NCBI GenBank assembly: GCA_022036555.1
Contig: CM039120.1
Coordinates: 23,340,227 to 23,404,226, forward strand
DNA: 64,000 nt
Direction of reading: 5' to 3'
From: Microstegium vimineum
Taxonomy: Eukaryota > Streptophyta > Magnoliopsida > Poales > Poaceae
A program made the position numbers and the translations under genes. The notes below the pieces were generated by a model that did no database searches, had not been told where the DNA came from, and saw only the letters and a program-made list of their open reading frames with translations. The first letter of the stretch is position 1; every line of letters begins with the position of its first letter. Below, in pieces: positions 11,601 to 23,416 of this stretch.

Positions 11601-13628
11601 AGACAGAGAGAAAACTGGGGCAATTTCAAATCGCCTTCCTCCAAAACTCCATGGATTCTCTACCAAATCTGCACAAATAGCTACCAAATTTTGTGGGCAT
11701 GATGCCAAAGCTATGGAGGAGCTATCCCTAGAGAATCATCGCTCAATTTGGATCGAATCAACGGGCGTAAAAGGATTTCGGGAAAACTCCAAAAACAAAG
11801 AACACGAAATAGAAATTGCTCGATCTATGTGCTCAAGAGGTTTTGGGCAAAGCCCTTCGGTGCAAATCTTCTACTTGAGATCCCGCACAACTTGGTTCAA
11901 ACGGAATTGCAAAACTCGCTCTCAGTCAAGAGAAATCATCGCATGAACAAAGAGAATTAGAGAGGAGACACAATCACCGAATCAAAACTACCATGGCTTA
12001 TGGAGGGAGCCTCCGATTCCCAACAAAATCAAAGTGCAAATCCTTACACTAGGGACCTCATGAACTAGAGAGAGAAACTAGAGAGAGAGAGGTGGTGCAA
12101 ATGACTAGAGTTCAAGAGGTGGGATGAGGGATACCCCTTCACCCCCTAATTATCGGGCTTTGGCTATTTTCTAAAGACCCCCTAGATACATGAGTGAACT
12201 ACCTAGCCTAAGCATTGAAGTCCAAGCTCTGGAAAATATCTTCTGCATTTCGAATGGACAACCCTGCTTCTCGCCTTGACGCAACCTCCAGGATTCTGCC
12301 ACGTGCCATCCCCGCTTCCTCGGAAGCTCCGCCCGGGTTTTGAGGCCCAAACCCGCGAAACCCGCCATCGGTAGCTTTTGGCTAGACTACCGAACCCCAA
12401 TTTTTGAGGCCCAAACTCGAAAACCGTCCTCCGGTGGTTTTGCGGCCCAAACCACCAAACCGCTCGACTCGAGCCACCTTGTCCTCGCCCGGTCGTACTC
12501 CGAGTCCCCTGAGCCTCCGCTCGACCCGCTCGTCCGCGGTCTTGACTCGGTCTACTTCCATGTCTTGTCGCACTCGCTGGTGCCAAGCACTAGCTACAAC
12601 AGCTAGTCCGCTGGCGCCCATGATCCCTCGGTCCGAGCCCCGCTTCCGCCCTTCACCGCTCTCAGTCCATCAGCATCGCAAGCCTCTACTCGACCTTCTC
12701 CACGCCATTGACCACTGTCACTAGGCATAGCACCTACGCACCACAAGCCGATAGATAGGCATAGATTTGTTTTTGCAAAGGTTAGAAGTAAGCCACTCGA
12801 ACTGAACCGCTCAAGTGTTGGACGATCACTCATCAAAAAACTGAACTACATGGGTAGTTATCCACCATGTCTTCGCACTATAGTTCATATATCATAAATA
12901 TATGATGAGGTATTGATTCTATGTGCCTCGTCTCTATTTCCATCTATATGAACCATTGGAGAAGTTTCACGAAGTTTGGAACCAAAAAGTTAAGGAATAG
13001 ATGATTCATATAATTATCGGATTTACCTTGTGAAGTGAAAATAATTATATGAGTCGACCAATTCTCACGACCATGCCCAAAAGTCTCTGGTTGAACTCTA
13101 CAACAAAAATCGTGAAAGGTTCATGTTGCCCGGAAACAGAGAAAATGCCCGGAAAATATTCTGAACCCCAGTCCGATTGCAACCGATGACGTTTTGACCG
13201 GAGTTGACCGACAATTTGGAGATCTCGCATGTCGACACGCATTGCACGAAAGTTGTAGATCGGATCGAAACAGAAAAACTTCGTTCAAACATCGAGACCT
13301 GAATCAGAGCCGAAAATGGTGAAACAGATGGCCGAAGATCGCCGGGATGCTCGTTTTTCGGTACTCGCGAGGTTTTCATCGGGAATCAATACTTCGCAAA
13401 CCGTTTGGAATTTGACTGTGGTTCTTGGAGCAAATTGATCTATTCGACGAGATCTTCGCAATGGCACAATTGGATTTGCGAAACGAGTTACGGTTTGCAA
13501 AGTGAAAAATGCGACGTCAGTGACAGTTCCATAAATACCTTTATTTCTCAGGGCTTTTGGTGTGGTGTTGTTGGCAGGAAATAAATATCTCTTGCTCCCT
13601 CCTGCTCTTCACGCCTCCTCCCTCTATC

Positions 13629-13960
13629 TTTTTTGGAAAAAGTCTAGATCACCCCTAACTATGGGGTGTGGAACACATAACTCCCCAAAGTATCAAACGG
13701 TCTAATTTAGCCCCTGAACTGTCCAAAACCATCTACTTTACCCCTGGGGCAGTTTTGGACGGCGGTTTGCTAGAGTAACCATATTTTTGCTATAGTAACC
13801 GAATCTTTGAAAAATCATAGTAAATCATAGAAAAATCATAAAATGAAAAATCCAATTTTGTTGGACTCCACATGAGTAGATCTACACAATGAACATATAA
13901 TATGGTATGCTTTAGTACAAAGTTTTTGCTGTATGCTTTAGAATGGAGCTTGTGTTAAAT
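13629..13960. repeat. Possible unclassified insertion inside the long LTR
   Basis: An abrupt change occurs from T-rich DNA to a segment built of parallel phrases such as CACCCCTAACTATGGGG, CCCCTGAACTGTCC and ACCCCTGGGGCAG, followed by AATCATAGTAAATCATAG. Such phrase repeats are typical of ends of high-copy grass DNA transposons. I could not find a matching inverted end or target duplication, so the class is open. Confidence 0.3.
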
Positions 13961-14139
13961 TTTCATTGCCATATCCTTAGTAGTTTGAGAGATATGGATT
14001 TATCAAGTTGATGGTTGAAATCTGTCATTCTCTAGATAGACCTAGATGTTTAGGGTTGTTTGACCAAGTTAAACTTGGAATCATGTCTTGAGACTGTGGA
14101 AACATTTGTAGTGCTTTTGATAAGCTTTCTAGAATGTCC

Positions 14140-14940
14140 AAGTTCATATTTTTTTGAGGATCTCTAGATTTTGAGTTATGGCTGTTTGAAGTAGAGTGAC
14201 AGAATTTGTCCCCTTTTTGGACAGAGATGCATTCTTTGCTTGTTTAGAAGTTTGTTAAGTCTTGAACCATGCTAAGATGATTATAAGAAACTTGTATTTA
14301 ACCTTATAAGCTTTTCAACAAGTCTTGTTTCATGTATGTTGCAGTTCTAAAACTCCAGCTATGCTTGTCTGAGTATTACTATCGATGTTATGTCAATGAA
14401 GTGTGTCACTATTACTATGACTAAATATGCAGTGTTCCTTATGCATGTATTTTCATGATGTTAACCATGTTGGATATAGTTGTAATGAATAACAATACTG
14501 AGAATAGTTTTCTAAACTCTCTAAAATGACTAGAACCATCCTTATGTCACTTTTAGAACTCAAGTTATGAATATTGAAGTGCATGTTAAATCTGTCCATG
14601 TTTGGACAGAGTTGCTCATTTGTGTTTGATTGACCTTGTTAATTATAGAATCATCATGTTATGATAATAAGCATGTTTTAGATAACTTACTAAGCTTTCT
14701 ATTAAGTTAAGATTCATGCTCTTTGGATGTTTGCAACTCAATTTATGCATTCTAGATATAATGTTGCTTTTCTGTCCAAGTAAGAGAAGATCTCAAACAA
14801 TTGCATTATTGACTTGTTTAATCCTTTAATTAGCTTTTGCTGGTAGTAACAATATTGTAGATAATTTCAATACCTTTCCATAAAGTCTAAGTTCACCTTT
14901 ATTGGATTCTTATAACTCCGGTTATGAATAAAATAGTGAC
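14140..14940 (+). repeat. Degenerate tandem repeat, period about 180 bp
   Basis: The phrase AACTCnnGTTATG or a variant recurs near 14176, 14360, 14567, 14745 and 14924, at spacings of roughly 180-205 bp. Most copies are followed within about 50-60 bp by CTGTCC or TTGTCC. Similar words (ACTAAG, CTTTCT, TTCATG) precede each copy. Divergence between units is high. It lies inside the long LTR and has no coding potential. Confidence 0.45.
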
Positions 14941-17210
14941 TGCATGTTGCTGTCCCAAACTTGCATGTGTAAGTTAAATGCTTTAACATGTTCTTGCTAG
15001 TTTAATCTATTAAGTAAACTTGTTGGATTGAATCCTTTTGTTCTTGAGTGATGAACTCTTACAATGTTGTGTTCAAGCTAGCGAGCATATCATCCTTAAA
15101 ATGTTGGTTATCCTCCTATGCTATGCTAGGATAATATTCAAGTAGGTAACCCTTGTGCTTATCGAATGCTTGCAATAGCTTGAATTGGTTAATTAATATG
15201 TTAGTCTTGATGCGATTGTTGTCCTCCCGTGATATGCGTGTGTGATAACTAGTTCAAATAGATTCATATGCGTATGTAGGTGGTGTAACCATTTGCTTGT
15301 TGTCTTGGATGCTAGACTTAAGTGATAGTAGTTAGTAAATTACTCACTAAGTGCTGATATGTCTGGCATACTCTTATGATGGTCTTGTATGCTTGTATAT
15401 GTATCTCTTGTGACCATTCTCCGCATTCATACATGTGCATCTTGTATCTCATTTAGGTACGCTAGGTACACTACGTGGAGATGTGGTGGTTGGTGGAGCT
15501 AACCTAAAGATGGCGTTGGTGGATGAATCCAAAAGACCGAACAATCAAGAGTACAAACGTGGATCTGCAGAGCTCTCCAAGAGAGTGTCATCTAACCATC
15601 GCTGACTTATGTCAGTTCCCAAGGCAAACCCGGAGCATCATATGCCCTCCCCTCTCTTTTTAAAGTATTCACTTACAAATATCAATCTTGTTTGTGCATT
15701 AAGTTAGTAGGAGTTGAATAAAACCCTTTACTGTATTACCTTCCTTGTCCACTAAAAAGAACCTTGTAGGCCCAGGATCGAAACTTATGCTTAGCCCTGC
15801 TTAGACCGGTAGAGTGGGTGGTCTGCTATCCCCCACGATGATAGGTTGATACTGGTCACGGTTGGCTATATTTGCTATCATGGAAAATAACCATGTGGAA
15901 GTAATAAATCGAGACCAGGCGAACAAGGTGTAAGTGAGCCACTTGACTTGGAGGTCTTGTGAGCAGGTTCTCTCCGCCTATGTCGTTAGGCACTAGACCG
16001 TGGTTGGACATCTGCCAAGATTGAACGCATGCCTCCTTCATAGCTGACCGAAGAACTCGTTTCGACCGCGAAGCCTAACTCTGTATGTTCGGGCCGGAAT
16101 CTCCCCTACTTGGGTCATGAAGACCGCGAGCGGCATACTAGTCGTGGGCAAGTACGACCTGAGCTACCTGACTGGGACCATGGGCCGGATCTACTTGAGT
16201 AACTTGGCTATCTGTGAGTCGCTACTCATGCCTGTACATGGAGAACCGCGGCTACCCGAGCTATATTGAAGGTAACCCGATGGGGAGACTTGGGTGTGAT
16301 TGAGGAATAAACCTCCAGCTGGATAGGAATTCGATTCGAATCACGGTCTCTCCCCGTCAGTGAGAAACTTGAAAGATCTTCCTCCCACTGTAGAAACTTG
16401 AAATCTAATAAGTAACCAAAAGATGGTTATATGGTTTACATGCCAAACTGGATATGGTTATTATTGTGATGCTTTAATCAAGTGATTGTTCAAGATCAGG
16501 TGCAAAATGTAGACTTGGTAAGCTTCACTAATCCTGATGCGAAAATATTGATTAAAATATTGAAAGATAGGACTCAAGGTAGTAATGCTCTTTTTTTAAA
16601 AAACATGCTATCCTGTCAACTCCACTATATGAGCCTTGCATATCCTTGGGAGTCTTTTATTTCTCTCCTGTAGGGTAAGTCTAGCTGAGTACATTCGAGT
16701 ACTCAGAGTTTATCCCACCCTATTGCAGGTGAAGGGCTTCGTCCTGCTGAAGGAGTGGTTGACCACCGGTGGGCTCGGTGATTCTATAGTTACTTCTCAT
16801 CTATATGCTGTTGTTGGAGGATGTCACTTAAGCTAGCAATGTATTTCAACTTATGTTAATATAATCATTCAAAGCTTGTTGTTTCATTAAACAGTTTTGA
16901 ACTCAGATTTGTATTATTCTTTCTGAGCTTATTTGTAATATTCTTTCCGCTGCAAAACTCTGTGTAAGTGATTGGTGTTTACTTAATCAAGCGGTCCCGG
17001 TTGGGTTGTTCATTTACCGATGTCCTTCGGGATACTCGGGGGACTACCGAACTGGTATAAGTGAGAGTATGTGCGTGTCAACATGTTAAACGGGGACAGT
17101 CATGCTTGATCTTATATTAGTTGGGCGGTTCCGTGACACTTACCTTTTTTATCCTTAAGGAAAATCTAAATTCCACACCTATTTATCAATTTTCTGCACA
17201 CTATTACCAT

Positions 17211-17943
17211 GGAAGCCATCACAACCTATCCAAACTCCCCAGTTTAGGTTGAGTCCACGGTTGATTGCGATGATTCAAATCCTATCCTTTTCAGGAAAGG
17301 AAGACGAAAATCCTTACCTTCATATTCGAGATTTTGAACAAACATGTGATTGTCTTCGCATAGAAGGCATATCTGATAAAACTTTACGTTGGAAGCTTTT
17401 TCCTTTTTCTTTAAAAGGAAGAGATAAACAATGGTATAATCAGAAGGTAAGTCAACAACAAGGAGATTGGGGAGTTTTGCGCTCCAACTTCTGTTTAGAC
17501 TTTTATCCCATCACTCAAATCGTCGACCTTAGAGTGAAGGTTCTAACCTTCAATCAAGAGAACGAAACTTTGGTTACTCCTGGAAACATTTTCTTGAGCT
17601 TTTAGAATATCGACCACACCTTAGCATCGAAGGCCTTGTTCTTCTTCAACATTTTTATAAAGGTCTTCGTAAAAAGGATAGAGAGTTGCTAAACATCACA
17701 TCTGGAGGCTCTTTCTTTCATGTACCATCCATAGAAGCAAAATTAACCTTAGATAGAATCCTAGATACTGAGTTGGATAATACGATCCATGAAGAAACTC
17801 ACGAAGTTGAAGACAATACCTTGCCAGATCCAACTTCTACTTTAGCTATCCCAAGTTCTGAGCCTAAAAAGGAAGAAATTCCACCACCTGATTTCATGCT
17901 GGACATAGATCATGATCTTTTCACTGATTTCAGAAATATTTGA
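17211..17943 (+). pseudogene. Athila-like gag, broken
   Basis: A possible start ATG is at 17211, with a stop shortly after. The frame 17249-17605 carries the gag core: SFSGKEDENPYLHIRDFEQT, then LRWKLFPFSLKGRDKQWYNQ and LDFYPITQIVDLRVKVLTF. This is the Retrotrans_gag domain of Athila-type elements. Near 17580 a one-base frameshift moves the protein into the frame of 17606-17943, which continues with YKGLRKKDRELLNITSGGSF and an acidic linker ending PPPDFMLDIDHDLFTDFRNI. No zinc knuckle is visible, as is common for this clade. Confidence 0.75.
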
Positions 17944-18000
17944 AACTATATTTCTATTTCAAAACCCCGAAATCATCACCTTAGCAACCATATATACCAA

Positions 18001-20972
18001 ATGCCAGACATAAGCATTTTGAGAGAGCTTGTATCAATCATAAGTAGCGAATGGTTAGAAGAATCAGAGCTTTCCTCTGATGTGATCCGTTTGGATTCAC
18101 CTTCTATTCCAATACGCTGTGCTTTCAATTCAGATCAATTTGATGTTCTCTATAATCCTGTTGTCGGGGTCAATATCATGTCTAAACATCTACCACCTGG
18201 TATTATGTATGCTTTCCTCCATAATGATCCAGAGTCTCCTATAATCATAAGTGATAAACTCACTCAGGAGCAAACTCTTCGCTTGATGGTTGTTCTAGAA
18301 AGACATCGTTCAGCCTTTGGTTACTCACCCCAAGATCTCACTGGAATCAGTCCTTTAATTTGCACTCATCGCATTCCTATGGATCCTTCTGTTTCACCTT
18401 CTCGAGAGATCCAACGTAGACTCAATAATGCGATGAGAGAGGTAGTTAAAAAAGAAGTTTTAAAATTGCTGCATGCAGGGATTATATATCTTGTGCCGCA
18501 TAGTGAGTGGGTAAGTCCAGTGCAAGTTGTGCCTAAGACGGGAGTCATGACTATTGTCACAAATGAGAAGAATAAGCTGATTCCGCAACGCACCGTCACA
18601 GGATGGCGGATGTGTATAGATTATAGAAAGTTAAACAAAGCTACAAAAAAAGATCACTTTCCTTTACCTTCTATAGATGAGATATTAGAGAGGTTAGCCA
18701 ACCACCCGTTCTTCTGTTTCTTAGATGGATATTCAGGGTATCACAAAATCCCGATCCATCCTGATGACCAAAGCAAAACCACCTTTACATGCCCCTATGG
18801 AACTTATGTTTATCATAGAATGTCTTTTGGGCTATGTAATGTTCCAACCTCTTTTCAAAGATGCATGATATCTATATTTTCTAATATGATTGAAGATATT
18901 ATGAAAGTTTTCATGAATGATTTCTCTATTTATGGAAAAACTTTTGATAATTGTCTTGAAAATTTAGATAGAGTTTTGCAAAGATGTGAAGAAAAACATT
19001 TAGTCCTTAATTGGGAAAAGTGTCATTTTATGGTCAAAGAAGGAATAGTGCTAGGACACCTAATATCTGAAAGAGGCATTGAGGTAGACAAAGCTAAAAT
19101 TGAAGTAATTGAACGGTTACCTCCGCCTATAAAAGTGAAAGGAATAAGAAACTTTCTTGGTCATGCTGGGTTTTATTGAAGATTCATAAAATATTTTTCA
19201 TTTATTTATAGACCGCTAACTCTTTTGCTAGGCAAGGATGCTCCTTTCATATTTGATGACGCTTGTTTCAAAGCTTTTGAATTATTGAAAACAGCACTCA
19301 TCTCTGCACCAATCATTCAACCCCCTGATTGGTCTCTACCTTTTGACATTATGTGTGATGCTAGTGATTATGCTGTGGGGGCAGTTTTGGGACAAACTAA
19401 GGATAAGAAGCATCATGCAATAGCTTATGCTAGCAAAACTTTGACTGGACCTCAACTGAATTATGCAACCACTGAAAAAGAGCTCCTGGCTGTTGTTTTC
19501 TCTATAGATAAATTTAGATCTTATTTAGTAGGAGCTAAAGTAATTGTTTATTCTGATCATGATGCTTTAGAATATCTGCTCACTAAAAAAGATGCTAAAC
19601 CTCGTTTAATAAGATGGATCCTGCTGCTCTAAGAGTTTGACTTGGAAATAAAAGATAAAAGGGGAGTAGACAACCCCGTTGTAGATCACTTGTCTAGAAT
19701 GTATTTTAAGAATCCGCAGGAACTACCCATTGATGATTCACTCCGGGACGACATGCTCTACGGAATCAACAAATCCAACCCTTGGTATGCAGATATTGTT
19801 AATTTTATGGTTTCAGGATATGTACCACCAGGAGGAAATAAAAGAAAGCTTATTCAAGAGAGTCGTCCACACATATGGGATGAGCCATACCTCTTCCGAG
19901 TATGCTCTGATGTCTTACTCAGGAGATGTGTGACTATTGAAGAAGGAATGAAGATCATTGAAAGATGCCACTCATCACCATATGGGGGTCATTATGGAGC
20001 TTTCCGCACACATGCAAAAATTTGGCAATGTGGATTGTATTGGCCAGCAATGTATGAAGACACTAGAGAATTTATCCGAAGATGCGGGCCATGTCAAAGA
20101 CACGGCAACATAAACTCAAGAGATGTCATGCCACTCACCAGCAATCTGCAGATAGGGCTCTTTGATGTTTGGGGAATCGACTATCTTGGTGGCAGTTGAC
20201 TACGTCTCCAAGTGGGTGGAAGCATTACCTTGCAAACATGCCGACAACGTGAATTCAAAGAGGATGTTTGAAGAGACCATATTTCCAAGATTTGGAGTCC
20301 CCAGGATAGTGATAAGTGATGGAGGATCACATTTCATCGACAAACGATTTGAAAAGTATCATGGGATCCACCACAACGTTGCTACACCTTATCATCCTCA
20401 GATAAGTGGCCAAGCAGAAACCTCAAACAAACAAATCAAGAATATTCTTCAGGATAAAAAATGAAATGGGAACAACATGGAAGGATAAGCTACCCGATGC
20501 ACTCTCGGCATACCGGACTGCATACAAAACACCAATTGGAATGTCTCCATATCAACTCGTATATGGGAAGACTTGTCACCTACCTGTTGAACTAGAGTTT
20601 AAAGCACATTGGGTTATAAAAAGATGGAATATGGACTTTGATGCTGCTGGAGAGAAAAGGCAAATGGAATTATTAGAATTGGAGGAGTGGAGAGAAAAAG
20701 CATATCACAATTCAAATATCTACAAAGAAAGAGTTAAACAATGGCATGACAAGAAGATCAAAAAGAAGGAGTTCACACCCGGAGATAAGGTATTACTTTT
20801 TAATTCCAGGGTAAAGCTCTTGAGACACGAAAATCTACGAAGAAAATGGGAAGGACCATATAAGTTAATCAATTCATCATCCCACGGAGCTATCACACTT
20901 CAAAATAACGAAGGTACGTTATTCAAGGTAAATGGTCAACGTCTCAAAATATTTCTAGAACCTAATGAATAA
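18001..20972 (+). pseudogene. Athila-like pol: RT, RNase H, integrase (inactive)
   Basis: Part 1 (18001-19179) holds RT: HAGIIYLVPHSEWVSPVQVV, DYRKLNKATKKDHFPLPSID, FLDGYSGYHKIPIHPDDQSK and the active-site block. There the expected FMDD reads FMND (18910-18921), which removes a catalytic Asp. A TGA at 19177-19179 follows GHAGFY. Part 2 holds RNase H (IMCDASDYAVGAVLGQT; SDHDALEYLLTKKDAK) up to a TAA at 19630-19632. Part 3 (19642-20199) has the integrase zinc finger with HSSPYGGHYGAFRTHAKIWQ and CGPCQRHG. The integrase core is broken by a short deletion after GIDYLG near 20190, keeps VISDGGSHF and SGQAETSNKQIKN, and shifts frame in an A run near 20455. The C-terminal part (20462-20972) ends NGQRLKIFLEPNE. 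A protease Asp is not evident. Confidence 0.85.
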
Positions 20973-21389
20973 TTAGAAGAAATAGACGTAATTAATTTCC
21001 ATCTTTTAAGTGAATTTTAAGGCCCAACCAATTTAATTTTTGCATCTTGGGCCATGCATATGTTTTTCGGGACATAGAACCTTCTAGAAACGAGTGTGTA
21101 GTAGAGGCCCGGCAGCAGAGCCAAAGCCAGGGCGGGCGCCCTAGGGTGTAGGGCGGCCGCCCCACTCTTGTAACCTCTCGCCGCCGCCTTTTGTTGTCCC
21201 GAACCTTCTAGTCTCCCTTATCTGATAAACCTTGTAGAACGCTTATTCAACCATTTCTCCTCTAGTTTTGCTCCATAGATGCTTCTAGAGGCTGTTTTCC
21301 ACCCCTATATATGCAACCCCTGACGTCAGTCATCATCATCATTATTCAATCATTTCCTTAGCTTTCGCTTGCTAGATCTCTTTGCTGCC
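20973..21389 (+). promoter_or_regulatory. Spacer after pol with a candidate promoter for the extra ORF
   Basis: Non-coding. It contains a GGGCGGGCGCCC...GGGCGGCCGCCCC block (about 21130-21165). A TATATAT box lies at 21306-21312, and just after it the perfect palindrome TGACGTCA, a bZIP-type site, at 21321-21328. A CATCATCATC run follows, then the ATG at 21390. The spacing fits a stand-alone promoter for the ORF to the right. Confidence 0.5.
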
Positions 21390-22028
21390 ATGGCCAGCAG
21401 CAGCAACGCCGATAGGAGGATGGTCCCCTATGGATCCAACCTCAACCAGCTCTCGAAAGAAGATCCTGACTCAAAAGCCTTAGTCGTAGTCCACGATGCT
21501 CTCCCGCGAGCCACCATTCCACCAAAGCAGCAGCGCTATAGCAAATCCTACTACGCTCAGCCTGTCCTCGTTGCACCACCGCAACCGCTCCTGCTTAAGG
21601 GACCAAAGGAAGAGTCTGTCGTCAAGGTACCTGCTGGTACCAAGATCCTTCCACCAAGACCCAAGGTGAGGGTTGTAGGAGTGAAGACCCATCGAAATGG
21701 AGAGCTCAACAGCGTCAACTACACCACCAAAGAAGAACGTCCCTACATCGAGGGAGTTCGCACACCCAAAGTCAAATTCATGCCACCGAAGGACGCCCTG
21801 AAGCACTCCCTCAATTCCTTCGAGTCATCTCCCAAACGTCGCAAAACCGTAGCAGAATTAGAAAAATACTTCCATGCTAGAGATGACACGATCATCAATC
21901 TACAAACCTCTCTAGGCTTTTACACTAGGCAGGTCATGAACTTGAACACCACAGTAGAGGGCGTTCAGCGTGATGTAGATGAGCTTAGCAAGAAAGTAAA
22001 GTTTTTAGAACGTCGCTATGTGCCTTAG
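21390..22028 (+). CDS. Intact extra ORF of the Athila-like element, 212 aa, function unknown
   Basis: The ATG at 21390 begins MASSSNADRRMVPYGSN and the frame is open to the TAG at 22026-22028. The N-terminal two thirds is Pro/Lys-rich (residues about 40-130) with LPPRPKVRVVGVKTHRNGEL and a basic SPKRRK segment near residue 144 that could be a nuclear signal. The C-terminal 60 residues (TIINLQTSLGFY to KKVKFLERRYVP) look helical and coiled-coil forming. There is no signal peptide, membrane segment or zinc finger, so it is not a convincing envelope protein despite its ORF3 position. It lacks the stops that pepper pol next door and has its own TATA box. I do not recognise the family. The frame also extends 7 codons upstream without an ATG. 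Confidence 0.6.
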   Translation: MASSSNADRRMVPYGSNLNQLSKEDPDSKALVVVHDALPRATIPPKQQRYSKSYYAQPVLVAPPQPLLLKGPKEESVVKVPAGTKILPPRPKVRVVGVKTHRNGELNSVNYTTKEERPYIEGVRTPKVKFMPPKDALKHSLNSFESSPKRRKTVAELEKYFHARDDTIINLQTSLGFYTRQVMNLNTTVEGVQRDVDELSKKVKFLERRYVP

Positions 22029-23416
22029 CGAGTTAAGCAGTTCTTGAGGCAAGTTTAGATCCATTAGCTAAAGTTTAGTTTGTTTTAATTCATTCCCTTG
22101 TATGCATGCCTCAAAACAAGAAACAACGATCAGGTTTGTTGGACCTTGCTTGTCTCCACTATGTTTTTATCTAAGAAAACAAGAAACAAGTATGGAGGAG
22201 ACCCCGATGACGAGACGAACAGATTCAACCACAACGAGCACAAATTTTGGAAACAAACAGACCAACTACCACACACGCCGAAGCAGAGGCCGAGGGGCCA
22301 CCCTAGCTGGGCGGCCGCCCCACTACCCAGGGCGCCCGCCCTAGGCAGAGCAGCCGCTGCTCCATCCTTCGACCACGGTCAGGTTTGCACCCTTCACGTT
22401 ACAGTTTTTCATGCACATCTCTAAAATTCAATTCGTGGAGTGAGTTTCCATAAATAAATGTTTTAAACATGATAAACTAAAATGATAAAAGGATTCCTTA
22501 CAAACATTCTCATAGACTATATGTGTAAAGTTTCCTGGAGTCCTGCTATTGTTGGAAATTTAATTAGAGACTCCATGTTACTTAAGTCGTTGTGGAATAT
22601 GAGATGGTAGAATATGAGAACTTAATTCTTGATAATCTCTGTCACTTGGAGAATTTCTATAAAATAAATATCTACCATCCCATATATTCTATACACTTAC
22701 CAATCAAAAGTCAAAAGGCTACTTACATTGTATTGAGTTTGTTCGAATCGTGTGGATCCTTGTGAGAATTTTATCATACTCTGAAGGTCAAGACTTCATT
22801 CATACATTACAAACACAAAAGATTCTCTCTTCCGAAGTAGTGTTGCGTTAGAGGCATGGGCTATGCAAAAATAATTAATTCGGGGAAATAAAAATGGGAA
22901 TAATGGCCGACAACCTCGCAGTAGAATTAGGGGAGCTTTGCACCCACACAAAATAATAATAATAATAATAATAAATAAATATACAATGATAGCCCATGGT
23001 CCCTCTAATAGCAATACACCAGTAAGAGATGACATTATAATAAAATTTGACCAACAAGTCTTGATCTAGGAGTATGGCATTATTCTTCTCGGATCCTGGT
23101 TTGACTAGGCAATACATGCAAGTTGAGTATGCCACATTTACCTATACTATTTTGAGATTCAATTATAAGTGATCTGAGATCACCATAAAAAGTGAGTTGA
23201 ATATGCAAAAACTCCAAGTGACAAGATTGAAAGATGATGGGTCTCTACTTCTAGCTACTTTATTCCTAACCTGCTCATAGTGATGTGGTGACTCTACTAA
23301 AATTACTGCAGTACATGTATAAAAAGGAACTTTATACTATTAATGTCTGAACCTTGAGATTATTTTTTAACCATCCTTTTCTCGAGGACGGGTAAAAGTC
23401 TATGTATGGTTGAGCT
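22029..23416 (+). other. Athila-like 3' untranslated region
   Basis: No gene. It includes a second GC block with GGGCGGCCGCCCC and GGGCGCCCGCCC (about 22309-22345), an (AAT)n microsatellite at about 22951-22979 and AT-rich DNA. The end has TTTCTCGAGGACGGG (about 23378) followed by a degenerate purine region, the usual lead-in to the polypurine tract of this clade. Several G-to-A changes appear to have eroded the tract. Confidence 0.5.

Larger units (their letters stand above)
10924..17138 (+). repeat. Very long Tekay/Del-like LTR (about 6.2 kb, probably with internal insertions)
   Basis: It starts at GGTAACACCCTCGGTGTTA, which corresponds to the canonical TGTAACACCC start with a decayed first base, directly after a polypurine tract. 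It ends GGCGGTTCCGTGACA at 17138, a usual end for these grass LTRs. The interior has no gene. It holds a GGACTGTCCG-type array (11183-11600), GC-rich DNA (12200-12720), a possible DNA-transposon insertion (from about 13629), a degenerate tandem repeat (14140-14940) and a GC-richer 3' part (15440-16400). Known LTRs of this type are usually 2-4 kb, so insertions are likely. The partner LTR was not identified. Confidence 0.55.

Noticed and set aside
12203..12836. GC-rich open frames in both directions inside the long LTR
   Set aside because: No start context, no domain, and overlapping frames on both strands in LTR DNA.
21390..22028. Envelope-like protein
   Set aside because: Position fits, but there is no signal peptide, membrane segment or cysteine pattern.
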